From NCBI RefSeq assembly GCF_037027585.1, contig NZ_JAXCLE010000005.1, forward strand, positions 124,001 through 188,000: a stretch of DNA of 64,000 bases. Direction: 5' to 3'. A model generated the notes under the pieces. It worked only from the letters and a program-made list of their open reading frames with translations, made no database searches and was not told the origin of the DNA. The translations under genes were made by a program, and so were the position numbers. This document shows positions 63,290 through 64,000 of this stretch, one piece after another (position 1 is the first letter of the stretch; each line of letters begins with the position of its first letter). Source of the stretch: Solibacillus ferritrahens. Its GTDB lineage: Bacteria; Bacillota; Bacilli; Bacillales_A; Planococcaceae.

Positions 63290-64000
63290 ATGAGTTATAA
63301 TCAGCGAAGATTTATTATTTTAGTAATTATCGTATCAATTTCAGGCTTTTCGCAAGGTATGCTGTTGCCGCTTATTTCGGTCATATTTGAAGGGGATGGC
63401 GTGTCGTCTACACTTAACGGCTTGAATGCAACAGGATTATACATAGGAACATTATTGATTTCCCCATTTATTGAGCAGCCGTTACGCAAATATGGTTACA
63501 AACCGATTATTGTATTTGGAGGGGCACTCGTTTTTATATCGTTATTGTTATTTCCATTTTGGAAAAGTGTTATCTTTTGGTTTGTTCTGCGATTATTAAT
63601 CGGTATCGGTGACCATGCATTACATTTTGCAACCCAAACATGGATTACAACATCGACCGCTACCCATAAACTTGGCAAAGCAATGTCTATTTATGGACTA
63701 TCTTTTGGGATAGGGTTTGCAGTTGGTCCTTTATTTGTACCGCTTATTAGAATATCCGAAAGTGTGCCGTTTATTGTGTCATCGGCATTATGCCTTGTTG
63801 CATGGTCTTTAGTTTTTCTGATTAAAAACGAGAAGCCGGAAACGTTAGTAGGCGATGCAAATCAAAATAGTTTTTCGCGTTATAAGAAGGCAGTAAAATA
63901 TGGATGGATAGCATTTTTGCCACCATTTGTGTATGGGTTTTTGGAGTCATCACTTAATGCTTTATTCCCGGTTTATGCGTTACGAAAAGACTTTGATTTA
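63290..64000 (+). CDS. MFS transporter, partial at window end
   Basis: An ATG at 63290 with AAGGGAG upstream opens a frame that continues past the window; 237 codons are visible. It begins with a short N-terminus and helix 1 (FIILVIIVSISGF), and about seven hydrophobic segments follow. The PLRKYGYKP loop between helices 2 and 3 and LLIGIGDHALHFATQT in helix 4-5 suit the major facilitator family, close to B. subtilis YfkF as I recall it. Substrate unknown; it may export drugs. It follows a leader with a terminator. Confidence 0.8.
   Translation, partial: MSYNQRRFIILVIIVSISGFSQGMLLPLISVIFEGDGVSSTLNGLNATGLYIGTLLISPFIEQPLRKYGYKPIIVFGGALVFISLLLFPFWKSVIFWFVLRLLIGIGDHALHFATQTWITTSTATHKLGKAMSIYGLSFGIGFAVGPLFVPLIRISESVPFIVSSALCLVAWSLVFLIKNEKPETLVGDANQNSFSRYKKAVKYGWIAFLPPFVYGFLESSLNALFPVYALRKDFDL

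Overview
The window reads as chromosomal DNA from a low-GC, endospore-forming Bacillales bacterium, probably of the Lysinibacillus/Solibacillus (Planococcaceae/Caryophanaceae) type. The evidence is AT-rich intergenic DNA, strong Shine-Dalgarno sequences (AGGAGG type), frequent TTG/GTG starts, and many genes that match Bacillus subtilis families (ytoQ, yfkK, yfkH, thiT, motAB, sbcCD, tcyP, yfmL). The genus is an inference. I saw no rRNA, tRNA, CRISPR array, insertion sequence or prophage.

Layout. 1-15 kb: housekeeping and accessory genes (unknown protein, ytoQ, aspartate dehydrogenase, a tRNA-dihydrouridine synthase, a PadR/HAAS pair, an SLC13 transporter, a patatin, a large transporter, a CotA-like multicopper oxidase, a cupin, an RsiV-like protein). 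14-20 kb: an MFS transporter with an apparent CTG start, small proteins, an acyl-CoA synthetase, a radical SAM/SPASM protein and a phosphoesterase. 20.7-28 kb: a coherent operon for N-acetylmuramic acid or muropeptide salvage (RpiR regulator, ABC importer without its own ATPase, AmiE-like serine hydrolase, BadF-type sugar kinase, MurQ etherase). 28-30.4 kb: acyl-CoA dehydrogenase and thiolase. 30.5 kb: a 9-unit degenerate repeat phased at 21 bp. 30.9-34.2 kb: helicase, M29 aminopeptidase and SGNH hydrolase. 34.3-40.3 kb: a peptide ABC transporter with a divergent binding protein. 40.3-44.6 kb: sbcD and sbcC. 45.2-46.1 kb: a TPP riboswitch controlling thiT. 46-51 kb: methionine aminopeptidase, PPK2 kinase, acetyltransferase, carbonic anhydrase and a second M29 aminopeptidase. 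51-56.8 kb: motAB, psuK-psuG and yfk-like genes. 56.8-62.3 kb: a P1B-type metal ATPase behind Fur-like boxes, tcyP and class I fumarase. 62.3-64 kb: a small conserved protein, then a leader with a terminator in front of an MFS gene that runs off the window.

The most coherent system is the 20.7-28 kb operon. The usual Bacillus route imports MurNAc through the PTS protein MurP and phosphorylates it on entry. Here an ABC importer would deliver unphosphorylated sugar or muropeptide, an amidase-like serine hydrolase with no signal peptide could strip the peptide in the cytosol, a kinase would make MurNAc-6-phosphate, and MurQ would convert it to GlcNAc-6-phosphate. MurNAc-6-phosphate is the expected effector of the RpiR/MurR-type regulator. 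Only the order of genes and the family assignments are seen; the substrate flow is inferred.

Most transcription units end in clear intrinsic terminators, and several promoters and operators can be read directly. Start codons were chosen by ribosome-binding site spacing, so a number of genes are given shorter or longer than the maximal reading frame.
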